DNA of 64,000 bases, taken from the NCBI GenBank assembly GCA_037176905.1, contig JBBBWG010009224.1, forward strand, positions 26,788 through 90,787, read 5' to 3'. The position numbers were made by a program, and so were the translations under genes. The DNA comes from Azolla pinnata. Lineage: Eukaryota; Streptophyta; Polypodiopsida; Salviniales; Salviniaceae. The notes under the pieces are model-generated. The model saw only the letters and a program-made list of their open reading frames with translations. It was not told the origin of the DNA and searched no databases. This document shows, one piece after another, positions 22,755-37,500 of the stretch (position 1 is its first letter; the number at the start of each line of letters is the position of its first letter).

Positions 22755-23828
22755 CTGAAGGATATGGTTGGGTCCTCTCAAATCTGCCTATAAAATACCT
22801 GAACTCAATTTTCTTGATTTTATGTTGTCTGTTGCCAGCTTAAGGCATGTGATACCTTATAATTGGCAATCTTTTGTTGGAAGTCACCACTGATGAGAGA
22901 GAAGCATTGATTCATTCATTCTGTACATATGTAATCAATCATCTACAAAGGCAATTAATGGCTTTGCATGTGCCATAGAATGTGAGATGTCTTGGTATTT
23001 CTTGAGTTTTAGGCAGATGTGCTCATGACATCTCTTCTCTGGTGGAGATTGATTGCTTGATAATGAGAGTTCAATTGGTTTTACTGGAGAATTTATATTC
23101 TATTCTACAGGGAGTTGCAGGTGCAGTTTTTAGAATTAAGGGACACAAGCATGATATACAATGTCAACAAACGAGCTTTAACTTTGCTGGCAATACTGAT
23201 GAATGCAACATCTCTTGCCTTTGTAACAATTATCCAATTATATCAGTTCGAACGCTGCTGGCAAAATGTGCCGGATGATGTTATTCAAAGAGATCAGAGA
23301 TGTGATCATGAATGAATCAACAGGTAATAATCAGCACTTAATCTTTATTTAGTCTCTTCAGTTGACCCTTAATAGAATTGCATGCATTATGTAAAATATT
23401 TGACCATTTCTTGCATGGGAAGACGATGCAAACAAGGCGTTGCATTCTTAACTCATAGAGCGAAATAAAATGTCGCAGTCATCAATCAGTCCACAAACTT
23501 ATAAATAATGCAGCAGATGTGATCATCTGTTTAACTATTTTGGTGAATAATTTCTACGAAAATGGTATGTTTTTCCACAAGATATGGTGGAATAAAACCA
23601 AGAAAGAAAGATGTATAATCATAAAAGTTTAGAATGTACTCCAAATCAAATTATTTCAGAAAAATACAAAAGTCTGGTTAGATTAGTTTCATCGCATGCA
23701 ACCAAACAGAAATTGTTTCCGTGATTGATCGATGAGAGTCATTGAGAATACAAAGAGCCACTCTGTGAGATTTCAACTTCAAACATGGGAATGCCCTGTA
23801 TGTACTCTTATCTAATGACATTTGGACT
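22755..23828. other. Intergenic region between convergent genes
   Basis: Region between the stop codons of the DUF2039-type gene (+) and PAS1 (-), so it should hold both 3' UTRs. A 66-78-codon open stretch near 23042-23330 has no recognisable domain. Confidence 0.5.
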
Positions 23829-26800
23829 CTAGATGATGTTACATCTTCTTGAAGGAAAGGTCATGAACCATTGTCTCCACTTTGTCCACAGGTTGGGTAC
23901 ACTTTCTTGACCATCATCATTTCCAGAGTGTTCATTCATATTCTGATTAATCTCAGTAGTCATATCCTGATTAATCTCAGAAGAATCATTTACCTTCTCC
24001 ACTTGATTCTCCACTTCATTGAGCTCAGAAAGTTCCCCTGGCTTCTTATCGAAGAGTCCTTTAAATTGCCGGCGAGCATTTTTTTCAGATTCCTGTAGTC
24101 ACAGCATAGTAGAGAGTTCAATTTTGTTCTACATTTCCAGAAACTTACAGACATTCTTGAGATACATCCTTGTTAAGATGTCGAAGGCGACCTTCTTCAT
24201 TCTTCATACACACGACGAGACAAACAAACCAAATGCAGTTCATTTCCAAACTCGATAATGGAAGAACGCCCTGAATAGTCAAAGCTCCAACCTGTTCTTT
24301 TCTCTTCAGCTTTGAAAGGGCAGCTTTTGCATCCGGCTCTGCTGTCGAGTCTGACATAATCATCTGATTCCAGCAGCATCCAGCATCATTTTGTCTTTGT
24401 TGGCATAAACAGGCTCTCATCAAAATGAGTATGTTTAGTTATCTCCTAATACCTACCTCATTGAAATCTGTTCTTGCTTCATCAAAGTCCCCGACTGCCA
24501 TATATGACATCCCTCGTCGGTATAAAGCTTTTACATGGTTTGGATTCTCCTCCAGAACCTGATGTGTAAATCAGGCACCAAATTTTCTTATGGATTCATA
24601 TGACTTGTAAGAGATAGTTATTTGAGCGGATCTTGCCTTGTTGCATGACTCCCTTGCTTTGACATGGTCATCCAGTTTTTGATAGCAAGCAGCCACATTC
24701 AGATGTAAAAGATCCTGAAAATACAGTAAGACCACAGTGCACTTCTAATAGATACAGAATATGCTGGCTAATCAATGATTAATTAATGAAAGAACCTTTA
24801 TTTACCCGCATTTGAACAAAACGTTTTCCTTCATCCTCGTCTTGTGGGTTTACATGATTAAATTCTCTTAGCAACTGCAAAATATTCAAGGACGTGAATT
24901 AATTGGGCACACCTCTAGAGATGAGTAAATGCCCAGCATCGAAGTCATGCTTGAAACATATTACTTCTGACAATATAAAGCATGCTCGCAATAAAACCGA
25001 CGACCGCTGAAACATTTTCCTCCTAAAGTCAATGGTCACCGGCGTTCTCGATATTGTGAATTCCCAACTCTCTCAAAGTATAATCAGGACTGTTCATCTT
25101 TAACTCTTTATTCCAAGTATTTGGTCATAGAATTCGCAATTTGATGAATTTGAATGTTACATGTCAGAATGGTTGGTAAGTGAAACTTTTGAAGCGAAGA
25201 TCGAAGAATCACATCAAAGCAAAGAAGGGTAACATTTGGGGAGCAAAGAAGAAAACATCTCTTACGTCATAGATTGCTACACTACACAGATTGCTACACT
25301 ACACAATCATGTTCCCAGGATTACCAGCATTTAAACGTTCCTACCTATCTTTGCAGCTTTCATTCAACAACAAAGAAACGCTTATTCCATTCTCCTAGAT
25401 TGAGAGAGTGCCATTCTTTACAGCCCAATAGCATACTGTCCAGAGTTTCTCTACTGGCATAAATTTTCTTCTCCCAAACAGAACCAATCCCCAGAACCCA
25501 ATCCCTTCAAAAATATTAATGGACATTTGGATGCCAAATCTTCTGGCCATCTCTGAGCCCAGAGGGGCATACATAGTAAAGTAAACAAACAGATAACTGT
25601 TAACTTAAGATCGTATTATAGTACACTTCAACCTAAATGCAAAGATACACGACATATTAAGCATCAAAAGATCCAGAGTTGGTTGTTACCTTCTCATATT
25701 TCATCTTTGCAAGAATATATTTACCTTCTTTGAATAACCTATTTCCCTAAAGTGAAGGAAGATGAAAAGAAAACATAAGTTGCTAAAAGATTATAATATT
25801 TGAAAATGAGCAATAAAATTCAAGTGAAACTTACAATGGCTTTTATTTTTTCTGCATCCTCCATGATTTCTTGGAATGTCAAACCTGTCCAGTCCTGAAA
25901 TGTCAAAATGGATAATAAGACGAGGTCTTTCATAACAATGCTAGAAGATGCTAGGCATAACGAAATCTAACTAGCTACAGTTAATTTTCGAGAGTATCCT
26001 TCATAGATGGCCATCTGCAGCAGATTGTTTTCACAAAAAGATTTTGGTCAAGTAGATGATAGTGCTTCAGGTAAACCTTGTTCTTTTCAAAGTCTATAAG
26101 TTCAACCTCCCATTGAATATTTGCACCTTCTGGAACCTCATCTGGGCTGTTATCCATGAAATCTAAGATAATGTCAATGTTCAATAATTTAGAGACAATA
26201 GAAAACATCAATCTGCAACCAAATATATCTTAGAACATTGCTTTACCTGCAATCAATGACATGGCTTCTCATAATATTGATGATTAAAAAAAGTTCACTA
26301 AGATCATAAAATAGTACAGGCCATCTTTTTATATTTTTTGCTTATGTTTCAAACCATAATGCATAGGAGATTTAAACTATTCATGCATACCAATGCTGCT
26401 CTAAAACAATACCGTGGGAACTTGTCATATGCATATTGTGAAGAACTTGTAACCATCGCAAGTTCCCCTGGCAGCATAAGCTTGACACACATTTCTAATC
26501 CTTCTGGGACCTGCAAAATTAAATGGTACCATCAGTACGGCTTTCAAAATTTTTTTTCTTGAAATAACCATTGACAATAAAGTTTATACGTTTGTTCCAA
26601 CAGAAACCTTCTATATAGAATGATACTTAAGCTGCCAAAACATTTGCAAGATTAAAGATATTAGGCTTGAAGTGCTAAGAGGACAGTTGTAATATGACCC
26701 TTCAGATATATATTATTAAGTGTTCGAGAAAGTTCTCAAGAATATCTTACAAGGCCTTCATCAGATCCAAATGTAACAGGTTCACCTCCAGGCTCCTTCC

Positions 26801-29800
26801 GTGAATCATAAAACAGTTGACCGCCCTTATCAGGGAGAAAGCCTTTATAATGAATGCGCAGAACACTATCTTGTAATGGACAATCCATTGGAAATTCACC
26901 TGTTTGATATAGTTCATAACTTTCAGACGCATATACCAGTAGCGCACATGCATGTTCCCAAAAATCCAAATGAAGCTTATACAGAAAGAATTCCATCCTG
27001 TTCAGCAGCTCTTTATGCACAAGAAAATTCAAGCCTCCACTGTCATGCCTGCCAATTTTTTTCAAACGCATATTTGCAGATAGTAATGCATTTAACATTC
27101 GAGATGTTTTTCTAGACCTGAAGATCCTAATCAACCTATCAGCAGCTGTCTTCAATCATAGCATCATCTAAGTCTACAAGATGACATCAATTTTACTTGC
27201 AAAAAGAAATGGGTGTTGTTTAAGCAATGCAGTAGTTATCTAGCACAAGTTCTACATTTGACAGCACATTGATATTTTTTTACCTCGTCCATCTCGAAGA
27301 CGACGTTTAACTACTTGTCCATCACCAGCCAAATCCCTCACCTGCTCAAAAGTCCAACTCAAATCTTATAATCCGGCATATAATACAGCATGACAAAGAA
27401 ACAAAATGATACCTAATGACCTGAATTATTTGGATCATCTCGACTTCAAACATCAGTTCCTCTACATCATCAGGAAGTTCTTTAATCAAAGATGCCTTTG
27501 TTAGATGGTTATGAGTTACATATATAATTGATTTCTCTTTTCTCGACATGGTACTAATCCCTGCTTCAAGCCCTTCTGGAACCTGGACAAGTGCAAATAA
27601 AACAAGGTGGGTTCTAGATGCTTGAACAATTAATGATAATGACAATTCAAAAAGTTTCACACAAAGTTCCTCTGTTATCTACCATATCACAGGTACAGTT
27701 CGCTAGTAATAATCAGATAACTACAAATTAGTATGTGTGATTTGCTAGTGTCTTAGATGTTATATAGTGTAGTATTATAAAGTTACACTGCAAATCGTTG
27801 CTTTTTTTTCTTCTCTAGCATCCAGCTAGAAATTTATTTGCAAATATGGCCAAAATGGAATTCACCTCTTGCTTTCCTAAGGTAAAGTGGAACGGTTCAT
27901 CACCATGAAGAGGCTTGAAATCCTCTTCCATACGTGCTTTCCATTTTAGCCTGAAATAGTTAAGAAAAAGTATAGAGCAATAAAATGAAATGTTATCAAT
28001 ATCTCTGAAAGGATGACATGGCCTAACAGGCCAAATTTTTTAATACATGACAATCTTATCGGAATCTGCTAAAAAAAAAACAAAATTTAAAATGTTCAAC
28101 AAGATTTCAAGCTGAAACTATCAAGCTACTAAGAAGTAGCCGTGGTAATGAAAAGTAGTTAGCAGAGTATTTTTCCTGTTCTTTCTCAACAGGGCATTCA
28201 GCGGAAGCCTACTCTGAGAAAATAAACAATAGCAACATGCTGGTCACAGCTTTAATGTCAGAAACTGCTCACCATATCCTAACCTCATATGGGGGTCTGG
28301 CAGTTTCCCATCCTTCACCTTCTTCCAAAACCTGTAGATATATCAGCATAAGAGTAGCTTCGTTTAAGATACTTAGCAAGCAGATCAGCTATCCATGGTT
28401 CGTGTATAGCATAGATGCCTACTAGGAAAAAGGAGTCAAATATTCATTTTCCAAGAAAACCATGATGCATCAATGAATAGTCTGAATTAAGCAGTCTACA
28501 AGTCACATACACAAACAAGTGCAAGAAACAAATCTGCATGAGAAAAAAATCTCCCGAGATCATATCAAAGTAGTCAAAACATACCCGTTTAACCACGCCC
28601 AGATCATCATTTACTACCTGAAACATAAGATGTAAATATATCAGGCCTATTATTAGCACTTTGAACTTTCAGCTGTAAATAAGGTTGCAAGAAGGTCAGA
28701 TATGAGGAATTTTGACAAATATTGTAACCTCATTTCTAAATCATAGATCAAGTCAGAGTAAAAATTCACCTTTACTGGGAAAAAATCAACCAATTCAATC
28801 TCAAACATAAGCTCCTCACTCTTGGGGTAATCATCTGGTACTATTCCTTGAAAATCTTTATCTCCATAGTGAAATCCAGGTTTTATTTTAAGCTTCCTTG
28901 CACAAAAGAGGCATTTATTTACTTAATTTGTGTTTGACAAACCTGAGCAAATTTATGCATAAAGATAAATCAATCTTACCATTGCAACTTCCTTTTTCTC
29001 CATTGTCGGTATACCCTCTTCCCATCCTTTTATTATTTTGCTTTTCCCAAGCACATACTTTTTGGGCACCCCAGTACCTGTCCAGACGAAAGTATATTAG
29101 GGAAAACCAGTACTTGTAGGTATACCCCTAAGTCAATAATTGCTATTGCGACTCTGATGAAAAACCTACACTTGTTAGAAAATACCATTTTAACTTAGTC
29201 ATTATTAGTTCAAAACTTTTCTTGACCTTCAAATATTATTAAGGCCTTGTTAAGAAAGGTGGAATTATGACATATCAACTCTGTTACTTTTGATACTTAG
29301 GTTGTATGAAGAATGATATGCTTTCTCAACTAATAAAAGCTCAAAATGCATATACTCTGAGCTATTACCGAGGCAACATACACAATGTTATACTAAATTG
29401 AAAACTAATGCAAACCTCCAAGGTCAAGACGAGTTGATTCAACCACAACTCCAGATGTTGTTCTTATTGTATAGTGCAAAATAATCTGCGATTGAGAACA
29501 AATATTTTCTTTTGGAGGACATCAGAAAGAAGAATTAAGATTAATAAAAGTGCAGCAACTAGGAAAAGGTACGTAATTTAATCCTTGATCTTTTTACATG
29601 AATACGCACCTAATTCAAGATTTTATATTTATATAATTTGTAGATTTTTCATACCTGATCACCTGTTTTTGGATTCACACCTGCCTCACCAGGTCTTATT
29701 ACAGCCTTCATTATGTCTCCTGGTGCGGGTTTTTCTTTCTTACTGTACACGGAGCCCAAATCAAAGTTAGATTTTTTTATCATTTTTCAAGTCATGATCC

Positions 29801-30228
29801 TTACATGCATTGCTTAAAAAACCAAATCTACAGAGAATGCTACAAATTCTTTGCAATACCCACACAGAGCCATCAACATTATGGTCACTCAGCTGATGAA
29901 GGACTAGCACTTCATTTACAAGAATTTAGAACTTTCTCCGGTTGAGCTCCCTTGAATCACACTCTATACCCAAGGGAACCCATACATTCTAGATCCCTGA
30001 ATCTTCTCCATTTCCATACACAAAAAGTTTATCTTATGGGCGATGTATCTTTCAGTCTGTGTTGGGACTTGATGAGGAAATGGAGGTGGAATAATCATAA
30101 AAATAGGAAAGAGAAGGAACAAAGAAGCAATCTGAAAAAAAAATATATAGAAACAAGGAAATGAGGCAAAAATAAAGAAACCTGGGATCCTTCTTCTGTG
30201 GTGGGGCAGGGGTATCGTCCAACGCCAT
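23829..30228 (-). CDS. PAS1: PASTICCINO1-type immunophilin: three FKBP domains, TPRs (about 20 exons, ~620 aa)
   Basis: In Arabidopsis PAS1 is a multidomain FKBP that scaffolds very-long-chain fatty acid elongation at the ER and affects cell division. Here the start is MALDDTPAPPQKKDP (exon 30228-30182; exon 2 29742-29655; last exon 24092-23829). FKBP-like region 1 contains GDQIILHYTIRTTSG .. IKGWEEGIPTM; region 2 VPEGLEAGISTMSRKEKSII; region 3 VLRIHYKGFLPDKGGQLFYD .. VPEGLEMCVKLMLPGE ending NIQWEVELIDF. Then DWTGLTFQEIMEDAEKIK leads into TPR helices GNRLFKEGKYILAKMKYEK, LLHLNVAACYQKLDDHVKAR and VLEENPNHVKALYRRGMSY. The C-terminal exon ends in Trp/Arg-rich WTKWRQWFMTFPSRR, matching the calmodulin-binding/anchor-like tail known for the family. 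Length is close to that of Arabidopsis PAS1. FKBP domains 1 and 2 lack an evident full set of isomerase residues; this was judged by eye. Confidence 0.93.
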
Positions 30229-31586
30229 GGCTGAGAAAGAGAAAAAGCACCTGAACTCTTCGTTCTTCGCCCTTTCCTTTGAGCACTAGTAACCACAACA
30301 ACAAAATAGAAAGAGAGAAGCACCTGAATTCAGTCTATTCCACGAGAAAGGTGCTCTGTTTCCTACGCACTCTTTTGGGCTTCACACTTCCTTGACTTGG
30401 GTTTGCTCGAAAACCCATAAAACATCATTTGTTCTATGTTTTCTTAGATTTCATCGCCATGTTTATTCCACCGATGCGTAACGATTGGCTCTAACTTCCA
30501 TCAACCGATCGATCGATGGAGTTGTTGTGATCCTACATTCTAATGATCTACAGTCCGAATTGGCCTCATTGGGCTCATTGGGTAGTCATACAACAAGGAA
30601 TTCCCGAGAAAAAATAAGCAACAAATGCTTGAATCTTGCACTCCTTGTGATTTCTAGTCACATGGTAATGGCACAACAGCCACATTCTCAATAAAAAGCT
30701 CCTACCCAATTTGCCTTCATGATTTTGTCGTGTCATAGCCATCCGTAACTATGAGTTCCAACTTTCATTGATCGTGTGTTATGATCACATGTTCTCCAAT
30801 ATATTGATGTCTCCTCATTCGCATTCTTTTGGTTTACTTAGTTTTGACACTACAATTTTGCTCACAAACATTGCTTTGATTCAGTGAATGTGTCAATCGT
30901 TACTAAATGCTACGAACTAATGGCCGCTCTAATAAAGTTGATGCATTTCTAGCAAAAGCATTACTCTGAATGAAATCCAATCCTAAATAGACATTGCTCT
31001 AATTTGGTCTTATTTAGGTAACTAATCGCTGTGTCAAGTCACATCATATAATAATGCATATCCAGCAGAAGCATTACTCTGAATGAAATCCGAACCCAAC
31101 TCTAATTCAGTCTTATTTAGGTATTTAGGATTTCTTAAGATGGAGCGTACTTTGAACGAAATTGAGCTTTTAAGGTTCAAAACAAGCATTCTGAGTGTAA
31201 ATCTTATATATAGATATGTATGTAAATAGGTAGATACATAGATATAGACCTTGATAATGAGTTATATAACTCAAACCATTTGATTCTCAAATCAAATGAG
31301 CACAATTTCAGAGACTTTGCACTCAAATTTCCAGAAGTATAAAGAAAAAGCACTGAAATGGCAAGAAACCGCGATAAAGAAGTAGACCAGAATACAAGAA
31401 CAGAATATTGCAATTCTTAGATGGTAACACAAAGACACGATGCAAAAAATTGCAGCTCAAAGATGTACAATCTCCCTTTTTCTTCTTCTTCTTCTTCTTC
31501 TCCCCAAAGGCCGGAAAGACAGCAAAAGCATGTGTGGATGTATATATATGCATTTGTGTATACTCATGTTAACGATCGACAATCGA
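30229..31586. other. Intergenic region between PAS1 start and RAB3GAP1 stop
   Basis: Should hold the PAS1 promoter (about 30230-30500) and the 3' UTR of the Rab3GAP gene at its right end. An imperfect ~111-bp tandem duplication starts at 30952 and 31063 (AGCAGAAGCATTACTCTGAA in both). A TTC microsatellite lies at 31480-31500. Confidence 0.6.
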
Positions 31587-34500
31587 TCAATCATTTGATA
31601 CAACTGAATGAGCTAGTTGAAGATCATTCGCAGTACCCTGTATGTACATTCTCTGTGACAGGACACGGTCTTGCGTGTTGCTACTAGCTTCATCGGACCT
31701 GTACCGTTCCCGCTGACCTTCCCAGTAAAGATCATAGTGTGCGAAGATGATCTCCCGTACGAATGGTTCATGACCATTCAGGAAATTCCCCATCCTCAGG
31801 CTATTCTTTGAAGCCTGATGAACATCTATATGGGAGAATAAGGCCCCTGCAACGGCACCTCTCTCTGGTACAGCTACAATCTGTCTCAAAGATACCTGTG
31901 TCCATAACAGTAAGCAATAAGTCTTTGGTTAGGAGATACTAATGATACACAAACCTTGTATTCCATGCCTCAAAACATATGCATGTTCGTGGGATTCTCC
32001 AATAGGAAAGAGACAATAGCCTTTCCTATGTGCCTGCTCATTTTGATGGCTATGGTGGATATAGGAGCAGATTGTTCAACAATTTATGAAGTCCTTAGAT
32101 TAGACTAGCACGAAGATGGCAGTCGCGGGAATTCACTTCCAGAGAGGCCAGTTCAATGATTCAATTCATGATACCTGACATGGTTTTTCAACGGGGCTCA
32201 CTAACCTCTGCAGTTGATTTCCTTTGCTTTTCAAGTTTGGCATAGCTACTGAAAAATGCAGAAAATAGTCGAGGAGTGCTTCGGAGCTTCTGATGGAATG
32301 AGGCTGCCATAATCACATGCTTCTCAGCTTTCTCAAGCAGCAGGCACAAGTCCATGATATCCCCATACCACTCTTCTATGTTCTCAGCTACCTCCGTACC
32401 TATTTGGAGCAGATACATAACACAGTTGAAAGGCAAACCTAGTCAAGGGATACGATTCACAAAGAACGAAGAGAAGTAATCCACCATAATAACGCAAGTA
32501 ATAGTGTAGCTTAGGAATCAGCTAGATATTTGATATTTGATTGATATTCGATCAACATGATTCGGGACGTCTTAAGATCCAACCAATGAACAGCAGAACG
32601 AACAATTTGCAACACAGCCCATATTGAAAACGTTGGTATACTGTCAACAGGTGGATCATACTAATATATTTAACAAAAACAACCATTACCGTAGCAGAGG
32701 TACCAACCAGGCACCTCTATACATCCTAAATCAGCAACCATGCAGTTAACATCTCTTCTCAAGCTGTTCCTAGAACCCTACCCCCTAGATGAGGTAAGCT
32801 AGCATATGTTTAACATTACTATTATGTTCCACCAGAGATGTGCAATCTCTTCCGCTGCAAAGAGTTAAGATGACAATATAGACGTTTAAAATGGAAATAT
32901 ACTGAATGAACTGATTGATTGCAGAATCTTACTAGATAACTTGATCTCTCGTAAAGGACTCAGAATTGATACAATGGTTGCATACAACTGGTCAATCTCC
33001 ACCTTCAAATCCTTTGGCCTGCCAACTTCAGTTCTAAACAGAATATCTGCAACATAACTGAAAGCAGTACAGATCATTTGAGAAAGCAGCTGACAAGGTC
33101 TCAGAGTCTCCAAGTAGTGAATAACCTGCATGTGGACCAAAAAATGCTCAAATCAATATTATTCCTTAAATTAGCAATGATTAATGGACAGAGAGTGGTC
33201 AGCAATATGTACAAAACACCGTTTGCCAAATATAATTGATACCCAGCTTAAGAGTGCATGCGCAGATATAGATAAACTCACTTTTTCTCCTTCACGAGTA
33301 TAGTCAAAAAGGGGTTTCTGTTTCGACCTGGGAAGAGGTTCTACAGATTCCCAAAGCTTAACCCACATATTTTCTGGATGAGACATTCGTTCAGAAAGCT
33401 TTCCTTTGACAGGATACGAACTATGCATAGAGACTCCATTTGAATCAGAGTCATTAAAAGCATCAAGTGAGTCTTCATATACATCCTCCTCTATCCAATC
33501 CCTCGGCGAATGCCACCGGATGAAATCTTCAAATACAGCAGTTGGATTTGCTGTCTTAAAAGCAGCCATATCTGAAATTCAAATTTGATAGTAAAGTCAA
33601 AATCCAGTATTTGTCAAGAAAACTTGCTGCAATAACATCCATCAGGACTGATTTTACCTGCAGATAGAATGTTTGTTTGAAGTCGTTTAAGGGCCAATTT
33701 GGCCTGAAACCCAAATTGCACCAACCAACCAATCAGAAAGTGTTGATATATGGTTCTATATTTAATTTTATTGGCATGGCTTACAACTGACAGAAGAGTT
33801 ATATTCTTACAGAAGGTGAATCATTTAACGCCACCATAGCATGCTCATGCTCTAGAAGCATATCTTCTGTCATAATAGGCGGTTCCTATGATTGAAATAG
33901 GGAAAGTAATTAAACTCTCACTATGGAGAGAGAGAGATAGATATGAGGCACCATATTGCACATAGAGGTATAAATTATACCAATACCTGTATAACAGGTA
34001 TACACAGCTTTTCATAAGATTTGAGGAGCATCATAGGACCTTTTACAGGTGTATGGGGTTGCGATTCCTGCTCATCGGGCTCTCTTTCTTGAGTCTCTTC
34101 TTCATCACCGTTGTTTGAACCCTGCAGAATTCTTCGTGCTATCACTCAAACTGTTGATACTTACAGTTCACTGCAATGGTAATTTTAAATTTATATTTGA
34201 AATTTCCAGCAACCTTGCTAGATTGTATTTTCTGCTCAGCCCCTTTCCGCATAATGCATGCTGCAAGCTGACAAAACCAGTTTTAGGCAGCTGACTGAAG
34301 TAAACACTTACAGCTCTAGCAATGAATTTCCTTAAAACATACCAGCTGTAATTTTTGATGGATCAAACATGTTGAAAAGTTAATGTTGTCATTGGGAGAC
34401 ATCCTTGGAAGTGGCTGTAATTCCTCCCAACACCAGCTGACCTCTCGAACAAATTCAATCCATAGGATGGAGATAGCTAGATGCCAGGAAAAATATAAAT

Positions 34501-37500
34501 ACAGCATTACATAAAAGGCGATCACACTGCAAATACTATTTTCTCTCATTCTATGCCATCATTACCACGAATGTTACAACTACCAAACCAAAGAGCATGG
34601 AGGCAGAATTGTGAAAATAATGATCCTGTAGGAGCTCCCTTGATAGCTTGAAATTTTTCATGGCCTCCATCATCGCTCCCAAAAGATGTAGCAAGTGCCC
34701 CTGCAATAGAGTCCCTTTAGTAATTGCAAAAAAATGTTAAACAGACCATCCTAAGTTGAGAAGTCTGTAACCAAAATTATATTAGACAAACCATTTCGAA
34801 ATAAATCCTTCAGTACGCGATCTAAAACCCCTGGAGGAGGAACTGCAATAGAAGATGTGATTTTCTGAATGGCTGGGCTCTCCTCTGAAACAAATTCTTC
34901 ATATTCTTAGTTCTTTATAGAAACAAAGTAATAGTTGAGGAATGTTGAATTTCAATTGAAGTTCGAAATAAATTATTTCAAACCAGTCAAGAAGTCGTCA
35001 ATAAATTTTGCCTCCTTCGAATGAGAGAATGCCAAAAGCAGATTTTGCATGCGCGAGGCAAAGCTAACTTGTTCATCATGAGCAATCTCGTCCCTACAAC
35101 AGAAGTAATTTATTGAAATTTGGTCTTTCACATAAGCCGAATTCTGATTCACTAAACAAAAATCTGCCATCAACATTACAAGTTACAACACAGCCAAACT
35201 CTACATCTATACGAAAACTATGGTCCCTCCTAGAATATATACTTTCCATATACACTCAATACCATATTGACAGCACTAATAATTCCATCCTATAATGTTT
35301 TGATATATTTTGGAATATTATAGATGCTTCCACTTAAGCATACATTACAACCTACCCCATCTTATTGCTGTTGTGGAATGTGCCCTTGAAAATAATAGAA
35401 ATACAATTGATCATATGACAAATTTTAGAAACAATACATACGAGCTATGTGTCATTATTGGAGCAAGAAACCACTTGTCCGCTTCAAGGGTTGAAACATT
35501 TTCATACTCAGCCATGTCCAGTGAGCTTTCTACTGTTCTGTCTGCCCATGTGGCAATCAGCTCAAAGCCTGCAATTGCAGGACAGGCTGATGAATAAGAA
35601 TTTGTAAGGTGATCAGTGACTCAATGACATTAGAGGAATTTCATATGGCTAGGTATCACAAGTGCAGATTAGCATAAAGCTGATAGAATAAAAGTCGTCA
35701 TTCTTAGTGGCCATGCAAACACTTCCACTGTGAACAGCAAAGTTTTTATTTTTACCTGCCCTTGACCTTCTAACTTCAAACCCCAGATATTCATGTTCTA
35801 TATACTTGGAATAATACTATACATTGGAGGCAAACTGAATATCAATCACCCTATAAGAACGGCCAACGTATGTTTTACTGATCATACGGTATCAATGGTG
35901 CAGGCAATATGCTTCTACTATTGCTTTGAAATCACATCACACACATTTGCCAAAAGATAGGCCAGATATAAAATGAGGCTAAAGTAAACACAACTTTCAT
36001 CATTTCACATATGTTATAAATCAAAACCCATAAATCAAATTGTTATCTCCTCTACTGGGAAGCACATGTAAAACTACCACTATTCATTTCCAGCACACCT
36101 TTAATAGGATCTTCGACAGAGTACCATTCAGCCCAGGGATATCCCTCATCCCACTGAACCTTCGGAACCATCTCACCCTCGTAGTCATCTAAGGGCCTAG
36201 CTGAAGGTGAGGCTATATGTTCCATTTCAACAACCTCAAATCCAGGCATTGATGTCCGATAAGTCAATCTCATGGTGAATCTGACTTTACCATCATATCC
36301 AGAAGCAGAAGGAGGAATAGAGAATTCCTGCATTGTTTGTTGCCAAAATACAATCAGGAAAAAAACCCTTCTATGAATGTTTCTGCATTGCAAATAGTTT
36401 GCCACCAAAGTACAAACCAGCTTTGTTATGAACAAGTCATACAAGCCTTCTAAATGCATCAGCTTCACTGGCACCTGGCTACCAATACGATCTGATTCAA
36501 AGCTCCTACAATATGGACCCTTCATTCCTTGTATTCCCTTGTATGCTTTGCGAGTAGGGTCATGAACAGGAACAAATGCAGGCCAGGTACTGCATAATAA
36601 ATTAAACATAAATTCTCAATAAGTACCAAAGAAGCACAAATTTCACCAGAGGAAATCAACTTTCTCTCATACGCTATTATGAACTTTGTACACCACTTTA
36701 TCTTTAGTTTTCTTCGAAAGTAGAGCATTGTGAATGCATATTTGGACAGTGGTATTTAGAAGGGGTTGAAATTGTACAGAGACATCTATGTTTCAGTAGT
36801 TTATGAAAAATGTCTTTTACTGACCTCCCACAATTTGATAGAGCAATAGCAACTGCACTCAACAAAAAAGTTGCCTCAGGAGCATCTAATATGACTCCAC
36901 TCAAGCTTACGGGTGAGATCACCTTTACATATAAACAAGTTTACACCAAGTTACGAAACAGTTCCATTTTGTATCAATGGTTCTAGTAGCTCAAAACTTG
37001 AATAAAACTGAGCTCACAAGAAAATCTTGAACACCAAAACATAGTTGTAACTGGTGACTATCAGGCCTCCAATCAAGTGATGTGCCACCCCCACCTGTAA
37101 TAAAAGGTAAGAACCGGCAATTCATGATTATGCAACCCTGCTTTTTATACCAAGTTAAATAAAGTTCTAAAATGGATCAAGGTCATTCTATGAAATTATT
37201 CTGCTGATAACTTCAATCGTAGGTTGATGATTACCACTTCTATTAGCTTCAAAAAATAAAACAAGCCTGTAACTTTTTGTTCCATATGCCAAATCCGTGT
37301 GCACCTGACGTAGCATGTCATGACCATCCACAGTTTCAGCACCTATTGCCTGAAATCATGAAATCAATGAGCAAATAGGCCCGGTTAGGAATCCTGGAAC
37401 ATCAGTCTCTCAGAGTCAAAGATACTTGTACAAAATTGTGCACACTATAACAAATTGAGAATGGAATATATGCAGGACAACATTGACAACGATGCATGAT

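Noticed and set aside
23042-23330. Two overlapping 66-78-codon frames after the DUF2039-type gene
   Set aside because: Both are short, in different phases, and without domain or splice support; they probably lie in the 3' flank.
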